A DNA stretch of 64,000 nucleotides from Ruminococcaceae bacterium UBA6845. GTDB lineage: Bacteria; Bacillota; Clostridia; Oscillospirales; Acutalibacteraceae. Every line of letters starts with the position of its first letter. The first letter of the stretch is position 1. Positions 34,654-43,433 of this stretch are shown here, in pieces. Below the pieces are notes generated by a model. It made no database searches. It saw nothing but the letters and a program-made list of their open reading frames with translations, and had not been told where the DNA came from. The position numbers were made by a program, and so were the translations under genes. The stretch lies in assembly GCA_002449395.1 (NCBI GenBank), contig DKDP01000038.1, positions 5,429-69,428 of the forward strand, in the 5' to 3' direction.

Positions 34654-34747
34654 ATCACTCAGGGGCTACGCATTATGCACAGCCCTATTTTTGTACCACA
34701 AAAAATTTTCCGACATATCCTGATAATAGGCAAAAGCCAAAAATAAA

Positions 34748-34768
34748 GCAGCTGCTTTTCACAGCTGC
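34748..34768 (+). other. Leader hairpin abutting the cotJA ribosome binding site
   Basis: GCAGCTG (34748-34754) and CAGCTGC (34762-34768) form a perfect stem ending just before AAAGGAG. It could stabilise the mRNA or tune translation. CATATCCT at 34714-34721 weakly resembles a sigma-E -10 but no good -35 is present. Confidence 0.5.
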
Positions 34769-34786
34769 CAAAAGGAGCTAATTAAA

Positions 34787-35020
34787 TTGAACAATTATCC
34801 ATATGACCGTCCTGCAAAGGCGCCTATGGGTTTCAATCGTAATACCGTGTCGGAAATTCGGAGCGGAGCCAGATCCGCCCTGCCCGATGATCCTGTCGTC
34901 GCAATGGCATACGTCCCGTTTCAGACGGATACGGCAACATACGATGAGATGCAGGCGCTCAAAGCAGGCACGCTGTTTCCCGTCCTCGACAAGCCCTTTC
35001 TGGGTCGTGGTATGAGATGA
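34787..35020 (+). CDS. cotJA: Spore coat-associated protein CotJA
   Basis: A 77-residue protein with the family hallmark MAYVPFQ...YDEMQALKAGTLFPVLDKPFLG. In Bacillus the cotJ operon is transcribed early in the mother cell by sigma-E and its products enter the inner coat. The start is TTG at 34787, nine bases after AAAGGAG. The stop overlaps the cotJB start by four bases. Confidence 0.9.
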   Translation: MNNYPYDRPAKAPMGFNRNTVSEIRSGARSALPDDPVVAMAYVPFQTDTATYDEMQALKAGTLFPVLDKPFLGRGMR

Positions 35021-35262
35021 CAAGAGCAATGCTTTTACAGCAGATTGACGCCGTACAGTTCGCAATGTGGGAACTTCATCTTTATCTCGACACCCACCCC
35101 GACGACCTCAGCGCTCTCGCTCTCTACAAGAAATATGAGGAAAAGAACGAGAAGCTCGTCAATGAGTTTGAGGAAAACTGCGGTCCGCTCTATTCAAATT
35201 CAGACCCCGGCGTATCATGGCTCAAGAATCCGTGGCCGTGGGACTTAGGGGGTAACAGCTAA
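35017..35262 (+). CDS. cotJB: Spore coat protein CotJB
   Basis: An 81-residue CotJB-family protein with MWELHLYLDTHPDDLSAL and the C-terminal PWPWD motif. It overlaps cotJA by four bases and its stop shares one base with the start of cotJC, so all three are translationally coupled. CotJB is needed with CotJA to assemble CotJC in the coat, according to Bacillus work. Confidence 0.92.
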   Translation: MTRAMLLQQIDAVQFAMWELHLYLDTHPDDLSALALYKKYEEKNEKLVNEFEENCGPLYSNSDPGVSWLKNPWPWDLGGNS

Positions 35263-35471
35263 TGTTTGTCTATGAAAAGAAATTACAGTATCCCGTAAAA
35301 ATCACCACCCCGAACGCTAAATACGCAAGCATCATAATCTCGCAATACGGCGGTCCGGACGGTGAGTTGGGAGCGTCATTAAGGTATCTCAGCCAGCGTT
35401 TTTCAATGCCATATCCCGAGCTTAAGGGACTTCTGACGGATATCGGTATTGAAGTTTTATTTAGGTTATGA
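35262..35471 (+). pseudogene. cotJC: cotJC, 5' part (interrupted by the mobile element)
   Basis: The first 60 codons (35262-35441) encode the N-terminal part of the spore-coat manganese catalase CotJC: YEKKLQYPVKI, then QYGGPDGELGASLRYLSQRF, which carries the first metal-ligand Glu. After codon 60 (GAT) the frame enters element DNA and stops ten codons later, giving a 69-residue stub without the remaining metal ligands. The missing 138 codons are at 52125-52541, in the same orientation. No mutation other than the insertion is visible. It may be an inactive gene or a gene rebuilt by excision. Confidence 0.92.
35427..35460 (+). other. attL: left recombination junction in cotJC
   Basis: Host sequence ...CTGACGGATAT runs into element sequence. 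Compared with the right junction, TAT (35441-35443) and GG (35445-35446) are shared at identical spacing. Serine recombinases use a two-base crossover core; the exact core (TA, AT or GG) cannot be decided from one strain, but all restore the same amino acids. Confidence 0.75.
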
Positions 35472-35477
35472 TATAAT
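35449..35477 (+). promoter_or_regulatory. Promoter just inside the left end of the element
   Basis: TTGAAG (35449-35454), 17 bases, TATAAT (35472-35477) with an extended TG at -15. It lies entirely in element DNA, 22 bases before the TTG start of the first element gene. It would drive that gene and the recombinase in vegetative cells. Confidence 0.65.
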
Positions 35478-35498
35478 TCTGTCAAGGAGATGATTGTT

Positions 35499-35855
35499 TT
35501 GAATCACATATTGGACGTTTTGGAATACTTTGTTAAAGTAAAAATGACAAAACAAGCAAAGAGAAGATGTCGTAGATTTTTCTCAAACGATACTCAGTTA
35601 ATATTATATACAATTAGTGAATATAATTGTTACGAGGCTCGAAGGGGCACTAATCACTTTATTACATTTAATTCCCATTCCAGTTATAGAGGAGAAATGC
35701 ATCTGATAATCAATGCTTCCGATTTAAGATTTTCTGACAGCGATAAGTACGAAATTGCATCGGAAGTTAAAAAATGGTTGATTGAGTTTTACGAACAAGA
35801 AAGAGCAATAGAGGAACAGAAACAATATGAACAATTTGAAAATAATAGAACCTAA
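35499..35855 (+). CDS. 118-residue protein encoded before the recombinase, unknown
   Basis: No family recognised. It is a basic N-terminal half (KVKMTKQAKRRCRRFF) and an acidic, helical C-terminal half ending in a Gln/Glu-rich segment. The TTG at 35499 lies eight bases after AAGGAGA, while an in-frame ATG at 35490 shares its first base with that RBS and is unlikely. It overlaps the recombinase gene by 29 bases. Position and charge make it a candidate accessory factor, such as a recombination directionality factor; this is inference. Confidence 0.65.
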   Translation: MNHILDVLEYFVKVKMTKQAKRRCRRFFSNDTQLILYTISEYNCYEARRGTNHFITFNSHSSYRGEMHLIINASDLRFSDSDKYEIASEVKKWLIEFYEQERAIEEQKQYEQFENNRT

Positions 35856-37587
35856 GGAACAATCAACTATAGTTGAAAGTGAAAAATCATTGAATGTGGT
35901 TGCATATTGTCGTGTCTCAACCGATTTACACGACCAAAGGAATTCATTGACAGCTCAAAAACAATTCTTTGACTATTTTTTCAATCAGCGTTCCAATTGG
36001 AATAATTGTAATATTTACGCTGATGAGGGTATTTCTGGGACATCATTAAAGAAAAGGGACGCTTTCAATAAAATGATTAGTGATGCCCTTTCGCCGTTGC
36101 ACCCTATTGACCTTATTGTAACCAAAGATGTTTCCAGATTTTCGAGAAATGTTCTTGATTTTTTGGATATCATCGAAAAACTGCGTAACAATAAGGTTTA
36201 TGTTTATTTTATTACACAAGACATAAGCACCGAATCAAATGATTACCGTAAACTTTTAGGCGAGCATATTTTGAGGGCTGAACAGGAAAGTCTTGCAACC
36301 TCAACAAGAGTCCGTTTTGGACAACAACTGAGAATGAGTCAAGGCGTTGTTTTTGGAAACAAAAATATGTACGGATATAAAATTGTCAAAGACAATATGG
36401 GCAAGCAGCATTTTGAAATAATCGAAAATGAGGCAACAACTGTTAAAAAAATTTTTGAATGGTATAATGAGGGAATCGGCACCCATAGAATTGCAAAAAA
36501 GCTGGAAAAACAAGGCATAGAATCAAAATATAAAAACGGTTGGTCTAATACTGTTATACTTCGTATCTTAAAACAAGAAAAGTATGTCGGCGACCTATGC
36601 ATCGGAAAAACATTTACACCAGATGCTTTAAAACACAATAAGAAGAAAAACAATGGTGAAAGTAAAATGTTTGTCATTACTGACCATCACCCGGAACAAG
36701 CAATTATTACCCGTGAGCTATGGGATAGTGTTCAAAAAAGACTTGCAGAAAATGCACCGTCAGATGAAATGAAAAGAAAACACAATAACCGCTACTGGCT
36801 TTCCGGAAAAATCCGCTGTGGAATTTGTAATGAGCGATTCATCAGATTGACAAAAAAACAAAAGAACGGCAATATATATGTGGCGTGGGATTGTATTCAG
36901 CATCAACATAGAGGAAATAAGAAGAAATTAACTACAGATTCCGGTCTTGAATATGACGTTGGATGCGACTCAAAACAGGTTAATGAGTTCGTGTTAAGAC
37001 AAGCTGTTCTTGACATCATAAACGAAATCATCATTCCACAAAAAGAGGAAATAATTAAGTACACGATTGATTATATTACTCAATCACAGCGTTCTGTTCC
37101 AAGCAAAAACATCGACACAGATGCCCTAAAGAAAGAACTTAACAGTATTAATGAACAGCAAGAAAAGCTTCTTGACCTGTACTTATCAGACAATATTTTG
37201 TCCAAAGAACAATTTACCGCCAAAAGTGCCGAACTTAAAAAAAGAGAATATGAAACCGCCGAAAAATTGAAAAATGGAAACAATGAAGCTATCAAAAAAT
37301 TTGAACTTGAGTCGAACATCAAAAAATATTCGGAAGCAATAAAAGAAGTGTTTGATTCCTGTGCAAATCCAGACAATTCTTCCGAATATCAGGAAGAACT
37401 TTTAGAACGTTTTACAAAACAAATAATTGTTCATCCCAACAAAATTTTAGAAATCTATCTGACAGTCATACCATTTCCGATTTTTCTTCAATACAAAGCT
37501 TCTGGCAGAGGTAAAAATTACACTGTTGAGTTTACCGTAATCAATGGATTGCCAAGACAAGCTAATTCAGATAATAATTCAAAATAA
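35827..37587 (+). CDS. Large serine recombinase (integrase/excisionase of the element)
   Basis: A 586-residue site-specific recombinase. Its N-terminal resolvase domain has the catalytic serine in YCRVSTD (Ser31) and the arginine motif DVSRFSRN near residue 102. Then come the recombinase domain (about 185-290, GYKIVKDNMGKQHFEII...), a zinc ribbon with CGIC near residue 337 and further Cys, and a coiled coil (about 430-500) as in phage and transposon integrases. It sits next to the left junction, co-directional with cotJABC, with no terminator between. The same placement beside the split gene is seen for spoIVCA in the sigK skin element. Confidence 0.93.
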   Translation: MNNLKIIEPKEQSTIVESEKSLNVVAYCRVSTDLHDQRNSLTAQKQFFDYFFNQRSNWNNCNIYADEGISGTSLKKRDAFNKMISDALSPLHPIDLIVTKDVSRFSRNVLDFLDIIEKLRNNKVYVYFITQDISTESNDYRKLLGEHILRAEQESLATSTRVRFGQQLRMSQGVVFGNKNMYGYKIVKDNMGKQHFEIIENEATTVKKIFEWYNEGIGTHRIAKKLEKQGIESKYKNGWSNTVILRILKQEKYVGDLCIGKTFTPDALKHNKKKNNGESKMFVITDHHPEQAIITRELWDSVQKRLAENAPSDEMKRKHNNRYWLSGKIRCGICNERFIRLTKKQKNGNIYVAWDCIQHQHRGNKKKLTTDSGLEYDVGCDSKQVNEFVLRQAVLDIINEIIIPQKEEIIKYTIDYITQSQRSVPSKNIDTDALKKELNSINEQQEKLLDLYLSDNILSKEQFTAKSAELKKREYETAEKLKNGNNEAIKKFELESNIKKYSEAIKEVFDSCANPDNSSEYQEELLERFTKQIIVHPNKILEIYLTVIPFPIFLQYKASGRGKNYTVEFTVINGLPRQANSDNNSK

Positions 37588-37593
37588 TCACAT

Positions 37594-37629
37594 AAACCCG
37601 ACATCTTTCAAATGAGTTGTCGGGTTTAT
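37594..37629. terminator. Bidirectional terminator between recombinase and toxin genes
   Basis: AAACCCGACA (37594-37603) pairs with TGTCGGGTTT (37618-37627) between two convergent genes. Confidence 0.7.
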
Positions 37630-37632
37630 CTG

Positions 37633-37968
37633 TTACATTAGATTAAATTCCATCATTAAGTTAATAAGGTTTCTTTTGCCGTATGCAATACTTAATATAT
37701 AAATTTCCTTGTTTGTCATATCAGGGATATAATAAAGTATGTAGTTGTCGATAACCACACGGCGCACGTCGTCTCTTGTTAAAAGCTCATTTTGAACCAA
37801 TTTCCCAAGTTCTGGAAAAGAGCAAATTCTATTTATCGACTCAGTGACTTTATCAAAGAAATCTTTGGCTGCCGTTTTGTTATCAAGTTGAATGCTCATA
37901 TATTTAAATATTTCGTCCAAATCATTGCTTGCTTTTTCCGTAAATTTATAGGTAAACTCAGAAGCCAT
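37633..37968 (-). CDS. Type II toxin, RelE/ParE family
   Basis: A 111-residue protein with the compact ParE/RelE fold features: an N-terminal FTYKFTEKASNDLDEIFKYM helix pair, then ICSFPELGK, RRVVIDNYILYYIPD and a final strand with ILSIAYGKR. ParE members inhibit gyrase, RelE members cleave mRNA on the ribosome; which applies cannot be told. It is encoded after, and overlaps by 11 bases, its antitoxin gene, and presumably stabilises the element. Confidence 0.85.
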   Translation of the reverse strand: MASEFTYKFTEKASNDLDEIFKYMSIQLDNKTAAKDFFDKVTESINRICSFPELGKLVQNELLTRDDVRRVVIDNYILYYIPDMTNKEIYILSIAYGKRNLINLMMEFNLM

Positions 37969-38215
37969 ACTTTTCCCTCATCCCAGCAAGCACGGTTGCT
38001 CCGTCAAAAACCTTGCCATTATTCATATCGTTAATTCCTCTTTGGACATCAACAAACTCAAACTTATTTTGCATTTCTCGTTCAAAGTATTTGATATCCA
38101 TTACAACAAGCTTTCCATATCCGTTTTTTGTAACAAAAACTGGTCCGTTTTCAGATTCACAAAGCTGTTCAATTTTAACCGTATTTTTTAAATCTCTCAT
38201 CGGTACTATCTGCAT
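37958..38215 (-). CDS. Type II antitoxin, Phd/YefM family
   Basis: An 85-residue protein whose N-terminus (MQIVPMRDLKNTVKIEQLCE) and following FVTKNGYGKLVVM strand match Phd/YefM DNA-binding antitoxins; the C-terminal part would wrap the toxin. ATG at 38215 is eight bases after GGAGG; the longer frame to 38269 lacks a site. It is first in the operon and probably autoregulates it. Confidence 0.85.
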   Translation of the reverse strand: MQIVPMRDLKNTVKIEQLCESENGPVFVTKNGYGKLVVMDIKYFEREMQNKFEFVDVQRGINDMNNGKVFDGATVLAGMREKYGF

Positions 38216-38330
38216 AAATATAACCTCCGTTACTATTGTACCTAAATTATATATCAAATATAGCCACAAGTCAATATATTTTTAAAGCAAAACTCCGCAG
38301 ATTTCTCCCAAACAAGGACTTTAGTCAATA

Positions 38331-38363
38331 CCGCCTGATGCATGAAACATCAAGCGGCTTTTT
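38331..38363. terminator. Hairpin at the end of the restriction operon
   Basis: CCGCCTGATG (38331-38340) pairs with CATCAAGCGG (38348-38357) with one mismatch, adjoining a T-run on the plus strand and lying just past the minus-strand stop. Confidence 0.5.
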
Positions 38364-41293
38364 TATTCAACAATTGTAAGATATTTGTTTCTGAACGCAC
38401 AGAAGTCTCCGCCAACAGCAAAATCTTTAATGCCACCATTAGTAAATTTAACCGACAGCTTGGTTCTGTCCTTTTTGATAGATGTAATAACACCCTCGCC
38501 GAACTTTTTGTGTTTTACAAACATTCCTATTTCGAAGTTCGGCATAGTAAATTCTTCTTTTGTGACTTCATTTGTTGGTTTGCACAATTCTTCTGCTTTA
38601 ACTGGTTCATCGTGACTATCGGAATCAATAATTTTATTGTCTGCGGTTATTTCTGCCGTGTGAATCGGTTTATTTGATACTTCGACAATTTCTGCTGCTT
38701 GATGATGTTTTGCTTCATCTTCAGGGCTCAATTTAAGCGAAGCCTGCTGATTATAAAACATTCGTTCATATTCCGCTTTACGAATTGTAGTGTCCCAGCC
38801 ACCGATAGTTTCATCGTTTTCGTGTTTATTGATACCCGTGTAGGACAGACTACTGTCTTCATATCGCTTGAATTTGTAAATTGCATCATTCATGATGCTT
38901 GCATTGAATACACCGATTGAGCAAAGCAACTCAAAATCTTTAACCTCTAATCCGGTAACCTTTTTAAAAAGTCCCGGTTCAAGCTGCGTAATAACGTCTT
39001 TTAAACTGCGCTCACGATAATCGGTCAGATACATGAATACCGGGACTCTTGTAGCAAATTTAATGAGCTTTTCTTGAATTTGCTTGCGAAGCGATTTGTA
39101 TTCCTTTTCTTCCTCCGATATTTCTTTTCTCTCTATCTTATCCTTTTGCTTGTTTTCTGCTTTGGCTTTTTTAACGTGCTCCGATTTATTGATAATGGTT
39201 GTAATATCCGAATTGAGAGAGCGGAATCCCTCAATTCTCATAAGTGCGTTCAATGCTTCCTCATTATTGAGCAATCTTTGAAGCGTATCATTATCAACAT
39301 TAACAAGCATTGCCGACTCCCAACGCTTGGCAAGGAGTGTTGCAGAAGTACCTGCCATAGCAATATCCAGAATATCCTGTGCTGAAATCTGTCGCATACT
39401 GCTTCCGTCATAAGCCAATACGGGCAAAAAACTAATAAAGTCCGCAACTTTCTTTTCGGGATTTGATTCGTTTACATCAAGTCTGCAACTGTAATCGGAA
39501 ATTTGCTTCAATGCACGGTCAAGAGCAAAATCAAATACATAGCATTCCTGCTTCATTATAACGGTTTTACCGTTTTCGTCTTTTACAGTCCATGGTGACT
39601 GCACTCGGAAAGCCGTCTGGAAATATGTTTCGGGGCTCTTTAGGTTGCGAAGCATAAATACGCCAGTCCACGGTTTGACCGTAACACCTGTTGTAAGCTT
39701 ACCACAAGACAGAGTAATGGTCTTCGTTCTCAATGGGTCACCCATAGCTTGCTGTACCGGATAGAGAGCTTCAAGACCTATACCGGCTTTTTCACCTGCA
39801 CAGACAATTATTCTATAATCCCTAAAGAAATTATCACTCTTTAGCAAATTATACATTGCATAACATGACGCAACATTCGGCAAAAACCACAGTGTGTGAT
39901 TAAGTATTCCCATAAGTCGTGCATCTGAATACGGCATCGGCGGACGCTTGTCCTGTCCGAGCTTCAAATCATCAACATTGCTTGGCAAGTAAGAGCCTCT
40001 TATAAGCTGCACCCATTTACTAACTTCTGTTTCGTAGGTAAATTTGGCAGTCTCCGGTTTTCCTTTTTCGATTTCTTTTGCGCCAAAGAAAACATTCAGG
40101 TCGAACTCATCAAATTGTCCCTGCATAGCAATTTGTTTTATGCTGTCCGGAATCTTGTAGGTGAGCATCACCATTCTTGGCAATGCAAGATACGGATTAT
40201 CGGAACCTTTCCAATTCTCTTTTGCTTTCTGTTCGTCGGAATATGTCCAGTTAAAAATCTGGTCTTCAATAAATTCACCGCTGTTTAAAGCCCTAAACGG
40301 AGTACCTGAAAGATAAAGATAATATCTTGTTGTTATCGGTAGAAATGTTTCGTTATACGCATTTCCGGCTTCTTCACGGCTGTATTTTTCACGGTCGAAG
40401 TCAACATCTTCTTCATCCGGTGTTTCAAATAGCTTCTTTGCGTTTTCTCGCCAAGCACCAAAGTGATATTCGTCAAATATAACGATATCCCAATTTTCGA
40501 GATGAATAAACTCATTTTTGGTTTTTATACCACCGTTTTCGTTTGTTCCGAGTAAATCTTGGAACGAACCGAAAACAACAATCGGCTTTGATTTATCAGC
40601 ATTATTGTATTGCGTATCAATATTTATTTTGTGACCCGATGCATCTTTGTTTGAAACGAATTGCCAGCCGTCAAAATCAATATGGGTAGCTAAATCATCA
40701 TACCAAGCCGATTCCACGGCAGGCTTAAAAGTGAGAATTAGAACACGCTTGAAATTCATTTTCTTTGCGAGCTGATAGGATGCAAAGGTTTTGCCGAACC
40801 TCATTTTTGCATTCCAAAGGAATTTTGGGGTGCGGTCGGGTTCTTCTGCCTTTGCACGATTAAAATAATCAACCGTCATTTCAACGGCTCTGTACTGTTC
40901 CGGTCTCATTCTGAAGCTATTTGTCCTGCCAATAGTATTCTTACCGGTCTTAATTTCAAGAATAGCCGACTTAACATCATTTACAGAGCAGTTATACCAT
41001 TCGTTATCCTCAGGAATATCCAGCTTGCGAAAGCCACGCTTTTCAAGTATATGATGAACATCATGGTCGAGAAAGCAGGAGCCATCCTCTCTCATAGCAC
41101 TCTCGGTGTAAAGAATTTCATAAGGCACATGAGAAGCACCGATTTGTTCCTTTACTCTGTCTTCAACATTGCGTTCTGTATATCCGATTTTTATGTAGCC
41201 TTCATGTGATTTAACGCCAATTAGCCTATATACATAGATAGTCGGCTTTATTGATGGACGTTGAACGAAAAATTCTTGATTAGACATCTTCAT
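38363..41293 (-). CDS. GIY-YIG/T5orf172-like nuclease fused to DEAD-type helicase (restriction component)
   Basis: A 976-residue multidomain protein. Residues about 15-100 resemble the T5orf172/GIY-YIG nuclease group (IYVYRLIG...GYIKIGYT). Next is a superfamily 2 helicase core: AKMRFGKT (Walker A, near 165), FDEYHFGAW (Walker B, near 265), YLSGTPFRAL, and a second RecA-like domain with TAFRVQSPW. The last 50 residues form a CarD/Tudor-like barrel (GMFVKHKKFGEGVITSI). This is the architecture of an ATP-dependent restriction translocase-nuclease. It overlaps the HEPN-like gene and is last in a four-gene minus-strand operon with two methylases. Confidence 0.8.
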   Translation of the reverse strand: MKMSNQEFFVQRPSIKPTIYVYRLIGVKSHEGYIKIGYTERNVEDRVKEQIGASHVPYEILYTESAMREDGSCFLDHDVHHILEKRGFRKLDIPEDNEWYNCSVNDVKSAILEIKTGKNTIGRTNSFRMRPEQYRAVEMTVDYFNRAKAEEPDRTPKFLWNAKMRFGKTFASYQLAKKMNFKRVLILTFKPAVESAWYDDLATHIDFDGWQFVSNKDASGHKINIDTQYNNADKSKPIVVFGSFQDLLGTNENGGIKTKNEFIHLENWDIVIFDEYHFGAWRENAKKLFETPDEEDVDFDREKYSREEAGNAYNETFLPITTRYYLYLSGTPFRALNSGEFIEDQIFNWTYSDEQKAKENWKGSDNPYLALPRMVMLTYKIPDSIKQIAMQGQFDEFDLNVFFGAKEIEKGKPETAKFTYETEVSKWVQLIRGSYLPSNVDDLKLGQDKRPPMPYSDARLMGILNHTLWFLPNVASCYAMYNLLKSDNFFRDYRIIVCAGEKAGIGLEALYPVQQAMGDPLRTKTITLSCGKLTTGVTVKPWTGVFMLRNLKSPETYFQTAFRVQSPWTVKDENGKTVIMKQECYVFDFALDRALKQISDYSCRLDVNESNPEKKVADFISFLPVLAYDGSSMRQISAQDILDIAMAGTSATLLAKRWESAMLVNVDNDTLQRLLNNEEALNALMRIEGFRSLNSDITTIINKSEHVKKAKAENKQKDKIERKEISEEEKEYKSLRKQIQEKLIKFATRVPVFMYLTDYRERSLKDVITQLEPGLFKKVTGLEVKDFELLCSIGVFNASIMNDAIYKFKRYEDSSLSYTGINKHENDETIGGWDTTIRKAEYERMFYNQQASLKLSPEDEAKHHQAAEIVEVSNKPIHTAEITADNKIIDSDSHDEPVKAEELCKPTNEVTKEEFTMPNFEIGMFVKHKKFGEGVITSIKKDRTKLSVKFTNGGIKDFAVGGDFCAFRNKYLTIVE

Positions 41294-41852
41294 TTTCACC
41301 TTTTATAAGATTTAAAATTTGCATAGCACCAATTGTGTTATTAATTTTCATTTTGCCACGGGGGATATGTATTTTTGTATTTATTCTATCATCAATGTTT
41401 TTATCAGCAATCTTGCTTAAGTATTCAGCAATTTCATTAACCGCCTTAATCAAATCCGCAGTATCTACACTTGAAGTTGTAGGATTAACATCAGCATGTG
41501 ATAAATAAGTATTTCTTAACTCCCTCAATGGCTTTTCTAATGCATTTAATTCATTTGAAAAATTTATTTTCACACGTTTATCGGAGCCATTCTTGTGGGA
41601 TAAACTGTTAAAATGTTTAATTGAATTTGTAGATTTCGAATTGTCAAAAGATATCTTATAAACAGTCAATCCTAAATCAGCCATTGCCAATTCGCAAAAA
41701 TGATTTATTACACGAAAGCATGGCTGAGAATTGTCAAGTTTTTTATCTTTAATTTCGTCAACGGTTTCAAGAAAATCAATATCATTATAGGCTCTTTCTA
41801 ATTCATATAATAAACCCATATACGCATTAAAGTATTCTTCATTTTGTGCCAT
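41280..41852 (-). CDS. HEPN-like (AbiU2-type) protein
   Basis: A 190-residue, mostly helical protein with LRELRNTYLSHAD near residue 115, which contains the R-N-x4-H arrangement of HEPN ribonucleases and resembles AbiU2-type abortive-infection proteins. Family assignment is from this motif and helical pattern only. It lies between the methylase and helicase genes of the restriction operon and overlaps the helicase start, so it likely acts with them, perhaps as a back-up RNase that fires when restriction fails. Confidence 0.6.
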   Translation of the reverse strand: MAQNEEYFNAYMGLLYELERAYNDIDFLETVDEIKDKKLDNSQPCFRVINHFCELAMADLGLTVYKISFDNSKSTNSIKHFNSLSHKNGSDKRVKINFSNELNALEKPLRELRNTYLSHADVNPTTSSVDTADLIKAVNEIAEYLSKIADKNIDDRINTKIHIPRGKMKINNTIGAMQILNLIKGENEDV

Positions 41853-41919
41853 TATTTTATTCCCCCGGAATTAAATCATTAAATTAACCGAATTTTAGAA
41901 TATAGCCCTTCTGCATATT

Positions 41920-43431
41920 CTACTCAACCTCCATAGGCTTAATCATGGACTCAATAAAGTTAATTTCATCTTGTGTAAGATTATATTTTGCATACAACTC
42001 TTCGTCTGTCCACGGCTTAGAAAAGTCTTGCATCGGAATGATAGTATAGAGATTTTTTAAGGTGCTCTGTGTTACTTTCTTTAACATAGCGAGAGCTCTT
42101 AAGAACTTTGTTTTTATATAGCTAATGACATTTTCGCACTCTGTTTCATTGGAAAATGGACCAATGACAAGATATGTTTCACTGCAAGCCGTCCCAGGCT
42201 TGCCTATAAACGGTCTTCCCAATATCGGATGTGGAAAAGCATCGCTTCCACTGCTTGAACGTGGAATAAACACTTTATATTTATTAACTAATTCTAAATT
42301 TGTTAATATTTCATCTTTGGAAGCATAAGTTATACCTTGATTTTCATAAACGAGTATATCATTTGGTTTGTGGTCTTTTCTACCATGAAAAGTTGTATTT
42401 AACCCAAACGGTTTTCTTGAACTAACCAAGTAGTCCATGGTTGGTTCGTGGAACTGTCGTACCTTTCTGTATATTTTAACGCCTTCATTGAAACGAATAA
42501 AAGTATCACAGCCATCCTCAAGAAGAGGTCTTGTTACAGGGGAACTAACATCATTTCCCTGATGTGTTATAACGGTACAATTACCTTTACTTTCTCTATC
42601 CCAGAGGAAATAACAAATTCCTCCCTTAATTTGAACTCCATTGAAGCAATCATAAGCATTGGGATAATCGTGAATAATTCGCAAGGATGAATCACTAAGC
42701 ATAGTATCTCTAAATTCATCCAAGCCTTTGCCACCAGCAAACCAACGAGCTGGCACAATCATAGATAAATATCGTGGGCTCAGTTTTTTTGCCTGTTCAA
42801 TAAATTTGTTGTAGATTGGGGTAGCGGAAATACCAAATCCACCATCACTCAATTGATATGGCGGATTTCCTATTATTACATCAAACTTCATGTTAAATAT
42901 CTCCTCTGGACTATTTGCGTGAATAAACTCATACGCATGAGTTTCCAAATCATCTCCACGCTCATATTGTTCTTTGCCGGCTCCACAAAAAACGCATTTT
43001 CCGTCTTTCCATGTATGTTCCGTTTTTTTAAATCGGATATTTCCCTCAGCATTATCAAACTCTGTGATTGAAAATCTGCTGTTCGGATATTTACTGCAAT
43101 ATACTCCTCTGCGAGAGAGAAGTGATGTCAGCTCCGTAATGGCAATACCGTATAACTGTTTATGGAATATATGGTCGAGCCGTTCCTGCAAATCGGGTAT
43201 CTGCGGTTCCAGACCCTTTATAAGCCGTTTAGCAATTTCCCTGAGGAAAACTCCGGTTTTGCACGCCGGGTCGAGGAATGTTGTATCAGGATTCTCAAAA
43301 AGCTCCTGCGGCAACATATCAAGCATTTGATTGACTACCTCCGGCGGTGTGAAAACCTCGTCGTTGGATAAATTTGCAAGGCAAGACAATACGTCCGGCG
43401 TATATACTTTATCAAAAAGATTTTCTGCCAT
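41920..43431 (-). CDS. N6-adenine DNA methyltransferase (Eco57I-like)
   Basis: A 503-residue class I methylase. The SAM motif FLDPACKTGVFL (near residue 48) and catalytic NPPY (DVIIGNPPYQLSD near 188) are both present; the C-terminal half looks like a target-recognition region. Its N-terminus (EVFTPPEVVNQML) is typical of type I/IIG M subunits. Its ATG lies two bases after the stop of the upstream methylase-like gene, and its RBS is inside that gene's last codons. It should protect the element's host DNA from the helicase-nuclease. Confidence 0.85.
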   Translation of the reverse strand: MAENLFDKVYTPDVLSCLANLSNDEVFTPPEVVNQMLDMLPQELFENPDTTFLDPACKTGVFLREIAKRLIKGLEPQIPDLQERLDHIFHKQLYGIAITELTSLLSRRGVYCSKYPNSRFSITEFDNAEGNIRFKKTEHTWKDGKCVFCGAGKEQYERGDDLETHAYEFIHANSPEEIFNMKFDVIIGNPPYQLSDGGFGISATPIYNKFIEQAKKLSPRYLSMIVPARWFAGGKGLDEFRDTMLSDSSLRIIHDYPNAYDCFNGVQIKGGICYFLWDRESKGNCTVITHQGNDVSSPVTRPLLEDGCDTFIRFNEGVKIYRKVRQFHEPTMDYLVSSRKPFGLNTTFHGRKDHKPNDILVYENQGITYASKDEILTNLELVNKYKVFIPRSSSGSDAFPHPILGRPFIGKPGTACSETYLVIGPFSNETECENVISYIKTKFLRALAMLKKVTQSTLKNLYTIIPMQDFSKPWTDEELYAKYNLTQDEINFIESMIKPMEVE

Positions 43432-43433
43432 TT

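Noticed and set aside
34690..34721. Sigma-E promoter of cotJA (CATATCCT at 34714)
   Set aside because: The -10 is partial and no -35 matches at the right distance, although sigma-E control is expected from Bacillus.
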